A program made the position numbers and the translations under genes. The notes under the pieces are model-generated. The model did no database searches. It worked only from the letters and a program-made list of their open reading frames with translations, and was not told the origin of the DNA. Below, in pieces: positions 1 through 5,756 of a DNA stretch of 17,958 nt (position 1 is its first letter; each line of letters starts with the position of its first letter). This stretch comes from Pelotomaculum sp. UBA5255 (GTDB lineage Bacteria > Bacillota > Desulfotomaculia > Desulfotomaculales > Pelotomaculaceae). The stretch covers positions 2,517 through 20,474 of the forward strand of contig DHTR01000077.1 in assembly GCA_002408725.1 (NCBI GenBank), given 5' to 3'.

Positions 1-453
1 ATCGGCACCATCGGCTTAATTAAAGCGGTCAACACCTTTGATCCGGCCAAGAAGATCAAACTGGCCACCTATGCATCCCGCTGCATTGAAAATGAAATCC
101 TCATGTACCTGAGGCGGAATAACAAGACCCGGGCAGAGGTTTCCTTTGACGAACCGCTGAATATTGACTGGGACGGAAATGAGCTGCTGCTGTCAGATGT
201 CCTGGGAACAGAAAATGATGTTATCTACAAGTATATTGAAGAAGAGGTGGATAAAAAACTGCTTCACCTCGCGCTGCAAAAGCTTTCCGGCCGGGAACGC
301 AAAATTATGGAACTGCGCTTCGGTCTGAACAATGGGATGGAAAAAACGCAAAAGGAGGTTGCCGATCTTTTAGGAATATCTCAATCTTATATTTCAAGGC
401 TGGAAAAAAGAATCATAAAAAGGTTGAAAAAGGAGATTCACCGCATGGAGTAA
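1..453 (+). CDS. sigE: RNA polymerase sporulation sigma factor SigE (3' part)
   Basis: This is the C-terminal 150 residues of sigma-E, the first mother-cell-specific sigma factor of sporulation. The reading frame is open from base 1, so the start and the pro-sequence lie outside the window. The visible part starts in region 2 with IGTIGLIKAVNTF, followed by the -10-recognition helix KLATYASRCIENEILMYLRR. Next come the family-typical segments VSFDEPLNIDWDGNE and LLLSDVLGTE. Region 4 has a helix-turn-helix in EVADLLGISQSYISRLEKR. From memory, the match to Bacillus SigE is nearly residue for residue. Its pro-protease gene spoIIGA would be expected just upstream. I see no clear terminator after the stop, so read-through into sigG is possible, as happens in Bacillus. 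Confidence 0.97.
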   Translation: MGTIGLIKAVNTFDPAKKIKLATYASRCIENEILMYLRRNNKTRAEVSFDEPLNIDWDGNELLLSDVLGTENDVIYKYIEEEVDKKLLHLALQKLSGRERKIMELRFGLNNGMEKTQKEVADLLGISQSYISRLEKRIIKRLKKEIHRME

Positions 454-532
454 GTCAAGTTTATAAATTCTATACACTATCTTTCGTCCTGTTACTTTTT
501 TAAGGGCGTTTTTTTATGGTATTTATAAGTGT

Positions 533-561
533 GTATAAATCAATTTGGGCTTGGCAATAAT
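533..561 (+). promoter_or_regulatory. Sigma-F/sigma-G type promoter of sigG
   Basis: GTATA at 533-537 is followed after 15 bases by GGCAATAAT at 553-561. This fits the forespore sigma-F consensus GYATA-N15/16-GGNNANANT at every specified position. The site is about 50 bases upstream of the sigG start codon. In Bacillus, sigG (spoIIIG) is switched on by sigma-F in the forespore and later by sigma-G itself, so this fits the known circuit. The consensus match is seen in the sequence; activity is inferred. Confidence 0.75.
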
Positions 562-614
562 GAAATTGAAAAGCAAAGCAAAACATAACATTGGATGAAG
601 ATGGGGGGCCCTCT

Positions 615-1388
615 ATGCTGGTGAACAAGGTGGAGATCTGTGGTGTCAATACATCAAAACTCCCGGTACTGACAGGCAGCCAGATGCGAGCCCTGTTTGA
701 GTCCATGCATAAAGGAGAGACCTCCGCCCGGACCCAGCTGGTTAACGGCAATCTCAGGCTTGTTTTAAGTGTCATCCAGCGTTTCACAAACAGGGGTGAA
801 TATGTAGATGATCTTTTCCAAGTTGGTTGTATCGGCCTGATGAAGGCCATCGACAATTTTGACCTGTCCCAGAATGTAAAATTCTCGACATACGCAGTGC
901 CTATGATTATCGGAGAAATCCGCCGCTATCTTAGGGACAACAATCCAATCCGGGTCAGCCGCTCCCTTCGCGACGTCGCTTATAAAGCCCTGCAGGTGAG
1001 GGATACCCTTGTAAACAAGCATTCCCGGGAGCCTTCCATCAACGAAATTGCCGGAGAACTAAAAATGCCCAGGGAAGAAATCGTTTTTGCCCTTGACGCC
1101 ATCCAGGAGCCCATTTCCCTGTTTGAACCCATTTATCATGATGGCGGGGATCCTATCTTTGTCATGGACCAAATTAGCGATGATAAAAACCAGGACTTGA
1201 CCTGGTTGGAGGGTATTGCCATCCGGGACGCCCTTCGAAAACTGAACGACCGGGAAAAGCTGATTTTAACACTTCGTTTTTATGAGGGGAAAACCCAAAT
1301 GGAAGTGGCGGAAGAAATTGGCATCTCTCAGGCGCAGGTTTCCAGGCTGGAAAAGGCAGCGCTTAACCACATGAGAAAATATGTATAA
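615..1388 (+). CDS. sigG: RNA polymerase sporulation sigma factor SigG
   Basis: This is sigma-G, the late forespore-specific sigma factor that directs spore germination, DNA-protection and maturation genes. The 257-residue protein begins MLVNKVEICGV and continues TSKLPVL, which matches the Bacillus SigG N-terminus. Region 2 contains LVNGNLRLVLSVIQRF, NRGEYVDDLFQVGCIGLMKA and FSTYAVPMIIGEIRRYLRD. Region 3 contains RVSRSLRDVAYKAL. Region 4 has the helix-turn-helix EVAEEIGISQAQVSRLEKAA. I chose the ATG at 615 because it fits the family N-terminus and has a G-rich Shine-Dalgarno at 603-608. An in-frame TTG at 591 would add eight residues but has no ribosome binding site. A GGGCCC palindrome overlaps the binding site and might damp translation. 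A sigma-F-type promoter lies just upstream and a terminator just downstream. Confidence 0.97.
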   Translation: MLVNKVEICGVNTSKLPVLTGSQMRALFESMHKGETSARTQLVNGNLRLVLSVIQRFTNRGEYVDDLFQVGCIGLMKAIDNFDLSQNVKFSTYAVPMIIGEIRRYLRDNNPIRVSRSLRDVAYKALQVRDTLVNKHSREPSINEIAGELKMPREEIVFALDAIQEPISLFEPIYHDGGDPIFVMDQISDDKNQDLTWLEGIAIRDALRKLNDREKLILTLRFYEGKTQMEVAEEIGISQAQVSRLEKAALNHMRKYV

Positions 1389-1389
1389 A

Positions 1390-1413
1390 AAAGGCCCTCG
1401 CCGGGCTTTTTTT
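1390..1413 (+). terminator. Rho-independent terminator after sigG
   Basis: An 8-bp stem pairs AAAGGCCC (1390-1397) with GGGCTTTT (1403-1410), including one G-U pair, around the loop TCGCC. It runs straight into a T tract to 1413. It lies two bases after the sigG stop codon, so it would end the sigE-sigG transcript. Confidence 0.85.
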
Positions 1414-1440
1414 ATGCCTTCAATTCACCATTTCCCGGTA

Positions 1441-1469
1441 TTTAAGCGGCAAGATTGTTGCCGCTTAAA
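1441..1469. repeat. 12-bp perfect inverted repeat between sigG and ylmC
   Basis: TTTAAGCGGCAA (1441-1452) and TTGCCGCTTAAA (1458-1469) form a perfect hairpin with loop GATTG. The 3' side continues ACTTTT, which is only a weak T tract. It could be a second, bidirectional terminator or a structured 5' leader for ylmC, whose start is about 55 bases downstream. Function is not decided by the sequence. Confidence 0.6.
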
Positions 1470-1524
1470 ACTTTTGGTTCAACCGACGGACGCTTGCACA
1501 TATAAATATTAGGGGGTGTTCGGT

Positions 1525-1803
1525 GTGGTGAAGATATCGGACCTTAGGGCGCGGGAAGTTGTCAATGTTGTGGACGGGCGAAGGCTCGGGCTGATCAAAG
1601 ATATAGAAGTTGATATGGAGGAAGGAAGAATTACCGCTATTATCCTGCCCGGTGACGGCGGCGGCAGGTTTCTGGGTTTTTTCGCAAAGGACGAAGAGAT
1701 CGTGGTGCCCTGGGAAAAGATTAAAAAAATTGGGATGGATGTCATTCTGGTGGAAGTCAACACTTTTACCGACCCCAGACATGATCAGCGCGTCCAGTAT
1801 TAG
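1525..1803 (+). CDS. ylmC: YlmC/YmxH family PRC-barrel protein
   Basis: This is a 92-residue protein made of one PRC-barrel domain, a small beta-barrel fold also found in RimM and photosynthetic reaction-centre H subunits. Seen in the sequence are KISDLRAREVVNVVDGRRLG near the start, then IKDIEVDMEEGRITAIILPG and FLGFFAKDEEIVVPWEKIKK, and finally MDVILVEV. These match the B. subtilis YlmC/YmxH layout. These genes are associated with sporulators and sit beside sigG in Bacillus, but their molecular role is not established. A GTG at 1516 overlaps the AGGGGG Shine-Dalgarno (1511-1516), so I prefer the GTG at 1525; GTG at 1528 is also possible. The tail after VEVNTF is a few residues longer than in Bacillus. 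Confidence 0.88.
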   Translation: MVKISDLRAREVVNVVDGRRLGLIKDIEVDMEEGRITAIILPGDGGGRFLGFFAKDEEIVVPWEKIKKIGMDVILVEVNTFTDPRHDQRVQY

Positions 1804-1861
1804 GGTGGTAAATCGAGAACATGGGGTTTGCCCTGTTGACATTATTATCCGGATCGGGTAC

Positions 1862-1882
1862 AAAACCGAACCCGGTTTTTTT
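1862..1882 (+). terminator. Rho-independent terminator after ylmC
   Basis: AAAACCG (1862-1868) pairs with CGGTTTT (1873-1879) around the tetraloop AACC, and the T tract continues to 1882. A competing stem CGGGT/ACCCG uses the same bases. It separates ylmC from the nrd genes. Confidence 0.75.
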
Positions 1883-1977
1883 GTGGTTTAAAAAACAAAA
1901 ATTAAAGCATTATTGTCCGTTTAAAACGTTTGATGAGATAGTGGGATGTCATTTAAGCCATTGGTAAAGTCTTCTGT

Positions 1978-2006
1978 TTGCCAGGTGTTTCTACAAGATA
2001 TAGTAT
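1978..2006 (+). promoter_or_regulatory. Candidate sigma-A promoter of the nrdR-nrdD-nrdG genes
   Basis: TTGCCA (1978-1983) matches the -35 consensus at 5 of 6 positions. TAGTAT (2001-2006) matches the -10 at 4 of 6, with a 17-base spacer. An overlapping TATAGT (1999-2004) matches the -10 at 5 of 6 but with a 15-base spacer. It is the best promoter-like sequence in the 187-base gap between the ylmC terminator and nrdR. The first NrdR-like box overlaps the -10. Confidence 0.5.
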
Positions 2007-2039
2007 ATTAACAGGCGACACAAGTACAATATGTATTTA
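1993..2039 (+). promoter_or_regulatory. Tandem NrdR-box-like operator
   Basis: Two 16-base sites at 1993-2008 (ACAAGATATAGTATAT) and 2024-2039 (GTACAATATGTATTTA) agree with the known NrdR box ACACWATATATWGTGT at 11 and 10 positions. The agreement is modest, and the region is AT-rich. The supporting points are the spacing and position. The two sites are exactly 31 bp apart (three helical turns), the usual arrangement of paired NrdR boxes. The first covers the candidate -10, and the downstream gene is nrdR itself. This would allow NrdR to repress the operon when dATP is high. Confidence 0.42.
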
Positions 2040-2069
2040 TTGAAGTAATTTTAAAAGGATGAGGGAATA

Positions 2070-2540
2070 ATGAGATGCCCTTTTTGCGGACAGTCTGACA
2101 GCAGGGTGATGGACTCACGGCCTACCTCTACCGTGGGGGGAAATTCAATTCGCCGCCGGAGGGAATGCGGTGGCTGCGGCAGGAGGTTTACGACCTATGA
2201 AAAGGTGGACGAGCTTCCCCTGGCCGTGGTCAAGAAAGATGGCCGCAGAGAAAGCTTTGACCGTCAGAAACTTTTGCGGGGGCTGATCAAGGCGTGCCAG
2301 AAGCGACCGGTTCCCACCGATAAACTGGAAGCCGTGGTGGATCATATTGAGCGCGATTTGCGCAACACGGTTGAACAGGAAGTAAAAAGCCAGTATATTG
2401 GGGAACTAGTGATGGAGAACCTGCGCAACCTGGATGAAGTGGCTTATGTCCGTTTTGCTTCAGTTTACCGCGAGTTCAGGGATGCCGAGAGCTTTATGGA
2501 GGAACTAAAAGCTCTACTTAAGAAGAAGGTTGAGTCATAA
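2070..2540 (+). CDS. nrdR: Transcriptional repressor NrdR
   Basis: NrdR is the repressor of ribonucleotide reductase genes. It binds ATP or dATP and changes oligomeric state to control DNA binding. The 156-residue protein has the expected two parts. The N-terminal zinc ribbon begins MRCPFCG and uses Cys3, Cys6, Cys33 and Cys36, with the typical MDSRPTS and SIRRRRECGGCGRRFTTYE segments. The ATP-cone domain follows from about residue 48 (LAVVKKDGRRESFDRQKLLRG) to about 138. The length is usual for the family. The start has an AAAGGATGAGGG Shine-Dalgarno. nrdD starts 20 bases after the stop, so the two are very likely one operon, and the upstream NrdR-like boxes suggest autoregulation. Confidence 0.97.
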   Translation: MRCPFCGQSDSRVMDSRPTSTVGGNSIRRRRECGGCGRRFTTYEKVDELPLAVVKKDGRRESFDRQKLLRGLIKACQKRPVPTDKLEAVVDHIERDLRNTVEQEVKSQYIGELVMENLRNLDEVAYVRFASVYREFRDAESFMEELKALLKKKVES

Positions 2541-2560
2541 AAAGGGGGACCAGTGGGACC

Positions 2561-5080
2561 ATGTTTAATACGATCCAGAAACGCGACGGCCGTGAAGTGC
2601 GGTTCGACGAGACTAAGATTACCGACGCCATTTTTAAGGCCGCGCGGGCGGTAGGCGGGGAGGACCGCCAGACCGCCATGGAACTGACTATTGAGGTATT
2701 GAAACTCTTAAAGAAGGAGTACAACGGCAACCTCTTCGGAGTGGAAGACGTTCAGGATCTTGTGGAGAAAGTCTTGATCGAGGCGGGACACGCCCGAACG
2801 GCCAAAGCGTACATCCTGTACCGCGACATGCGCACGCGTATGCGTGAGGCCAAAGGCGAATTGATGGACGCGGTGGGGGAAATCCTGGAGGAAACCAACC
2901 GGGAAAACGCCAACATCAGCAACTCACCGTCCGCCAAAATGCTCCAGATTGCCAGCGCGGCCAGCAAAAAATATTACCTGACCCGCCTGATCCCGGAGGA
3001 AATGTCTCAGGCCCACATGCGGGGAGACATTCATATACATGACCTTGACTTCTACGGAAAGACGTTAACTTGCGTACCCGATTTTGAATTTGCCGTTCTG
3101 CGCGACGGCCAGGGGCAGTTGCAGAGGGTCAAGTTTGAATTTTTTAACTCTCTTTTCGATAGCGACAAAGAGGAAATTAAGCTAATCGAAGGGACGGAAG
3201 TCCTGGACCTGTCCGGCTATCAGATTCTTGGCCGCAGCGGCTGGACGGAGATCAACAAAGTCATGCGCAGAAAGCTGCGGGATGGGGAGTGCCTGCAGCG
3301 CATTCATGTTAAAAACGGCCTGCTGCTGCATTTGACAGGCGAGCATAAGGTACCCGTGCTGAGGTGCGGCCAGGAGATCCTGGTTCAGGCACGGGATATT
3401 CTTGAGGGAGATCAGCTTCTATCCGTTATTGGCGGTGAGGGGGAACCAGAAAAACCGGTTAGCTTTGTCCACCGCTACGTTGAAAAAAACTACCGGCAGT
3501 ATGGCTATGAAAGGTATGTTTTTGACCTGGAAACAGCCGAACACTGGTTTACGGTGAATGACTACGTGGTTCACAACTGCCTTCAAATCCCTCTAAAGAA
3601 GCTGTTGTCAGAGGGATTCAACACGGGGCACGGGCATATCCGGCCTCCCAAGCGGCCGACATCAGCTACGGCACTGGCTGCCATTATCCTGCAGAGCTCC
3701 CAGAACGATATGCACGGAGGCCAGTCTTTTGCCTTCTTTGAACGGGACATTGCCCCCTTTGTGGAGGATGCTTCGGACTTTGAGACCTTCCAGGCAATGG
3801 AGGCCCTGATTTACAACCTTAACAGCATGCATAGTAGAGCGGGAGCCCAGGTTCCGTTTTCCTCCCTAAACCTCGGAACCGAAACCTCCGAGCCCGCCCG
3901 GCGGGTGGCCAAAAACCTCCTGCTGGCGTACGAGGCCGGCCTGGGGAATGGTGAAAACCCAATTTTTCCGAACATTATCTTCAGGGTCAAGGAAGGCGTT
4001 AACTTCAACCCCGGTGACCCCAACTACGATTTGTTCAAGCTGGCTATTAAGGTGGCCTGCAGGCGGCTAAACCCCACCTTCAGCTTTATGGACGCCTCCT
4101 TTAACCGCCCGTATGGTGACCAGGTCAGTTACATGGGTTGCCGCACCAGGGTGATGGCCAACCGCCGTGGTCCTGAAGTTACAGACTGCAGGGGCAATTT
4201 ATCCTTCACCACCGTCAACCTGCCCCGGGTAGCAATTCAGTCGGAGCGGGACCTGGACGACTTCTACCGCAGGCTTTCAAGGGTGATTGACCTGGCCATC
4301 CGTCAGCTTTATCACCGCTATGAGGTCCAAGCCAGGCTCAAGGTCAGGGATATGCCCTTTATCATGGGTCAAAAACTGTACCTTGGTTCGGAAAACCTGA
4401 AGCCCGATGACCCCATTGAAGAAGCCATCAAGAACGGTACACTTTCCATGGGCTTTATCGGACTGGCCGAGGCGCTGACCGCACTCACCGGGCGTCACCA
4501 CGGGCAGGATCAGGAATCCCAGGACCTGGGCCAGCAAATCCTGGCTTTTATGCGGCAGAAAATCGACGAGGCCTGCGAGGAGTACGACTTGAATTATACC
4601 CTCCTGGCTACCCCGGCTGAAGGGCTATCCGGTCGTTTCGTGCAGTCGGACCGCAAGGAGTTTGGGCTGATCCCGGGAGTGACGTCGAAAGATTATTACA
4701 CAAATTCTTACCATATCCCGGTGGACTACCCGATCAGCTCCTTTGATAAAATCAGCCTGGAAGGGCCGTATCAAAAATACTGCAATGCAGGGCACATCAG
4801 CTATGTGGAGATGTCCTCACCCCCGATCCACAATCCGGAAGCTGTGGAGGCAATCCTCAGGCACATGAGGGCGTGCGACATAGGCTACGGGGGGATCAAT
4901 TATCCGGTGGATTTCTGCACAAATTGCAGCCTGCTGGGCGTGATCAGCGAGGAAAATTGTCCGCGCTGCGGCTCCGCCGGGATCAGGCGGGTGCGCCGCA
5001 TCACCGGCTACCTGAGCACCACCGACCGTTTCAACGACAGTAAACTGGCCGAGCTTGGGGATAGAATCCCTCATAAATAA
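2561..5080 (+). CDS. nrdD: Anaerobic ribonucleoside-triphosphate reductase NrdD containing a mini-intein
   Basis: This class III reductase makes deoxyribonucleotides from NTPs under anaerobic conditions with a glycyl radical. The 839-residue precursor has an N-terminal ATP-cone (about residues 3-95, beginning NTIQKRDGREVRFDE) for allosteric control. The catalytic domain is interrupted at residues 171-339 by an intein. Removing it joins DFYGKTLT to CLQIPL and restores the normal NrdD sequence, giving a 670-residue enzyme. Cys340 (precursor numbering) is the conserved cysteine after the insertion. Cys527 in YMGCRTRV is the expected thiyl-radical cysteine. Four C-terminal cysteines (786, 789, 800, 803) form the zinc site. 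The glycyl-radical motif RRITGYL places the radical at Gly816. The start has a GGGGG Shine-Dalgarno. The activase gene nrdG lies 94 bases downstream. Confidence 0.97.
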   Translation: MFNTIQKRDGREVRFDETKITDAIFKAARAVGGEDRQTAMELTIEVLKLLKKEYNGNLFGVEDVQDLVEKVLIEAGHARTAKAYILYRDMRTRMREAKGELMDAVGEILEETNRENANISNSPSAKMLQIASAASKKYYLTRLIPEEMSQAHMRGDIHIHDLDFYGKTLTCVPDFEFAVLRDGQGQLQRVKFEFFNSLFDSDKEEIKLIEGTEVLDLSGYQILGRSGWTEINKVMRRKLRDGECLQRIHVKNGLLLHLTGEHKVPVLRCGQEILVQARDILEGDQLLSVIGGEGEPEKPVSFVHRYVEKNYRQYGYERYVFDLETAEHWFTVNDYVVHNCLQIPLKKLLSEGFNTGHGHIRPPKRPTSATALAAIILQSSQNDMHGGQSFAFFERDIAPFVEDASDFETFQAMEALIYNLNSMHSRAGAQVPFSSLNLGTETSEPARRVAKNLLLAYEAGLGNGENPIFPNIIFRVKEGVNFNPGDPNYDLFKLAIKVACRRLNPTFSFMDASFNRPYGDQVSYMGCRTRVMANRRGPEVTDCRGNLSFTTVNLPRVAIQSERDLDDFYRRLSRVIDLAIRQLYHRYEVQARLKVRDMPFIMGQKLYLGSENLKPDDPIEEAIKNGTLSMGFIGLAEALTALTGRHHGQDQESQDLGQQILAFMRQKIDEACEEYDLNYTLLATPAEGLSGRFVQSDRKEFGLIPGVTSKDYYTNSYHIPVDYPISSFDKISLEGPYQKYCNAGHISYVEMSSPPIHNPEAVEAILRHMRACDIGYGGINYPVDFCTNCSLLGVISEENCPRCGSAGIRRVRRITGYLSTTDRFNDSKLAELGDRIPHK
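3071..3577 (+). other. Mini-intein (Hint domain, no homing endonuclease) inside nrdD
   Basis: This in-frame insert encodes residues 171-339 of the NrdD precursor, 169 residues in all. It has the splicing signature of an intein. Cys171 is the first residue. A block-B-like segment is LHLTGEHKVPVL, with TxxH at Thr259-His262. It is followed by VQARDILEGDQLL, as in many Hint domains. A block-F-like segment is YVFDLETAEHWFTV. The end is VVHN, with the penultimate His338, terminal Asn339 and Cys340 as the +1 nucleophile. No LAGLIDADG or HNH endonuclease region is present, so it is a mini-intein that probably depends on vertical inheritance. It interrupts the enzyme immediately before a conserved active-site cysteine, so splicing is needed for a working reductase. 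Splicing itself is inferred from intact motifs. Confidence 0.93.
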
Positions 5081-5148
5081 GGGGTCAGGTTCTTAACTAA
5101 TTAGCTTATTGCTATTTCATCCTACCGCCGACGCCGCGTCGGCGGTAG
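5081..5148. repeat. Strong hairpin and repeat-like segment between nrdD and nrdG
   Basis: CTACCGCCGACG (5122-5133) and CGTCGGCGGTAG (5137-5148) form a perfect 12-bp GC-rich stem with a 3-base loop. No T tract follows, so it is a poor Rho-independent terminator. The segment begins right after the nrdD stop with GGGGTCAGGTTCTT. That phrase resembles intergenic repeats I associate with IS200/REP-type Y1 transposases in this bacterial group, which is recalled rather than verified. It may be a REP-like insertion or a processing hairpin that tunes nrdG relative to nrdD. Confidence 0.55.
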
Positions 5149-5174
5149 AGATTTCCAATTGAAGGAGCTGGAAG

Positions 5175-5681
5175 ATGGAACTTCGCCTAGCAGGGACAAT
5201 TAAGGAAAGCGTGGTGGATGGCCCGGGCCTGCGATTTGTGGTTTTTGCCCAGGGCTGCAGGCACGCCTGCAAGGGCTGCCATAACCCCGAGACCTGGGAC
5301 CCGCTGGGTGGTACTGCGGTTGCCGTAGAGGACCTGCTGGGTCAAATCAAGGCAGAAAAGCTGATTAAAGGCGTTACCTTTTCCGGGGGCGAGCCGTTCC
5401 TGCAAGCAACGCCGCTGGCCTGGCTGGGCCGGGAAGTGAAAAAGCTGGGGCTTGATCTGATCACGTTTACGGGATATACCTGGGAAAGGCTACTGGCGCT
5501 TGCACAGGAGGACCGGGCGGTGGAAGACCTGCTCAGGTTGACCGACTACCTTGTGGACAGCCCCTTTATCCTGGCCGAGCGGGACCTGGAACTTGCTTTC
5601 CGGGGCTCCCGCAACCAGCGGATTATTGAAGTGGCAAAATCCTTAAAAGAAGGCACAGTTATCGAGGCCGGGTTTGCTTGA
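5175..5681 (+). CDS. nrdG: Anaerobic ribonucleoside-triphosphate reductase activating protein NrdG
   Basis: NrdG is a radical-SAM enzyme that uses a [4Fe-4S] cluster and S-adenosylmethionine to install the glycyl radical on NrdD. The 168-residue protein starts MELRLAGTIKESVVDGPGLR, the usual NrdG/PflA opening. The cluster motif CxxxCxxC is Cys28, Cys32 and Cys35 in GCRHACKGCHNPETW. The SAM-binding GGEP motif occurs in GVTFSGGEPFLQ. LTDYLVDSPFI and the late FRGSRNQRI segment are also typical of NrdG. The length is normal and all key cysteines are present. The Shine-Dalgarno AAGGAG lies about 8 bases before the ATG. It probably shares the nrdR-nrdD transcript, though a strong hairpin sits between them. 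Confidence 0.96.
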   Translation: MELRLAGTIKESVVDGPGLRFVVFAQGCRHACKGCHNPETWDPLGGTAVAVEDLLGQIKAEKLIKGVTFSGGEPFLQATPLAWLGREVKKLGLDLITFTGYTWERLLALAQEDRAVEDLLRLTDYLVDSPFILAERDLELAFRGSRNQRIIEVAKSLKEGTVIEAGFA

Positions 5682-5707
5682 TTGCAAGTCAACAAAGAAA
5701 GTAAAAA

Positions 5708-5753
5708 GGGGTGTCAAGGGGACGGGGTTGTTGACACCCCCCCTTGACACCCC
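5708..5753. repeat. 14-bp perfect inverted repeat with nested direct repeat
   Basis: GGGGTGTCAAGGGG (5708-5721) is the exact reverse complement of CCCCTTGACACCCC (5740-5753). TTGACACCCC also occurs at 5731-5740, so the left arm can pair with either copy. This gives a 14-bp stem or a 10-bp stem with a shorter loop. It lies between the convergent ends of nrdG and khtU, three bases from the khtU stop. There is no T tract on either side. It may act as a bidirectional terminator or be an intergenic repeat; the GGGGTGTCAAGGGGACGG phrase resembles dispersed repeats of this bacterial group as I recall them. Confidence 0.6.
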
Positions 5754-5756
5754 CAG

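Noticed and set aside
591..614. TTG start for SigG giving eight more residues
   Set aside because: No Shine-Dalgarno precedes it, and the family N-terminus begins at the ATG at 615, which has a G-rich binding site.
3071..3577. Insert in NrdD as a homing endonuclease or group I intron
   Set aside because: The frame is open throughout, there is no LAGLIDADG/HNH motif, and the junctions have protein-splicing residues, so a mini-intein explains it.
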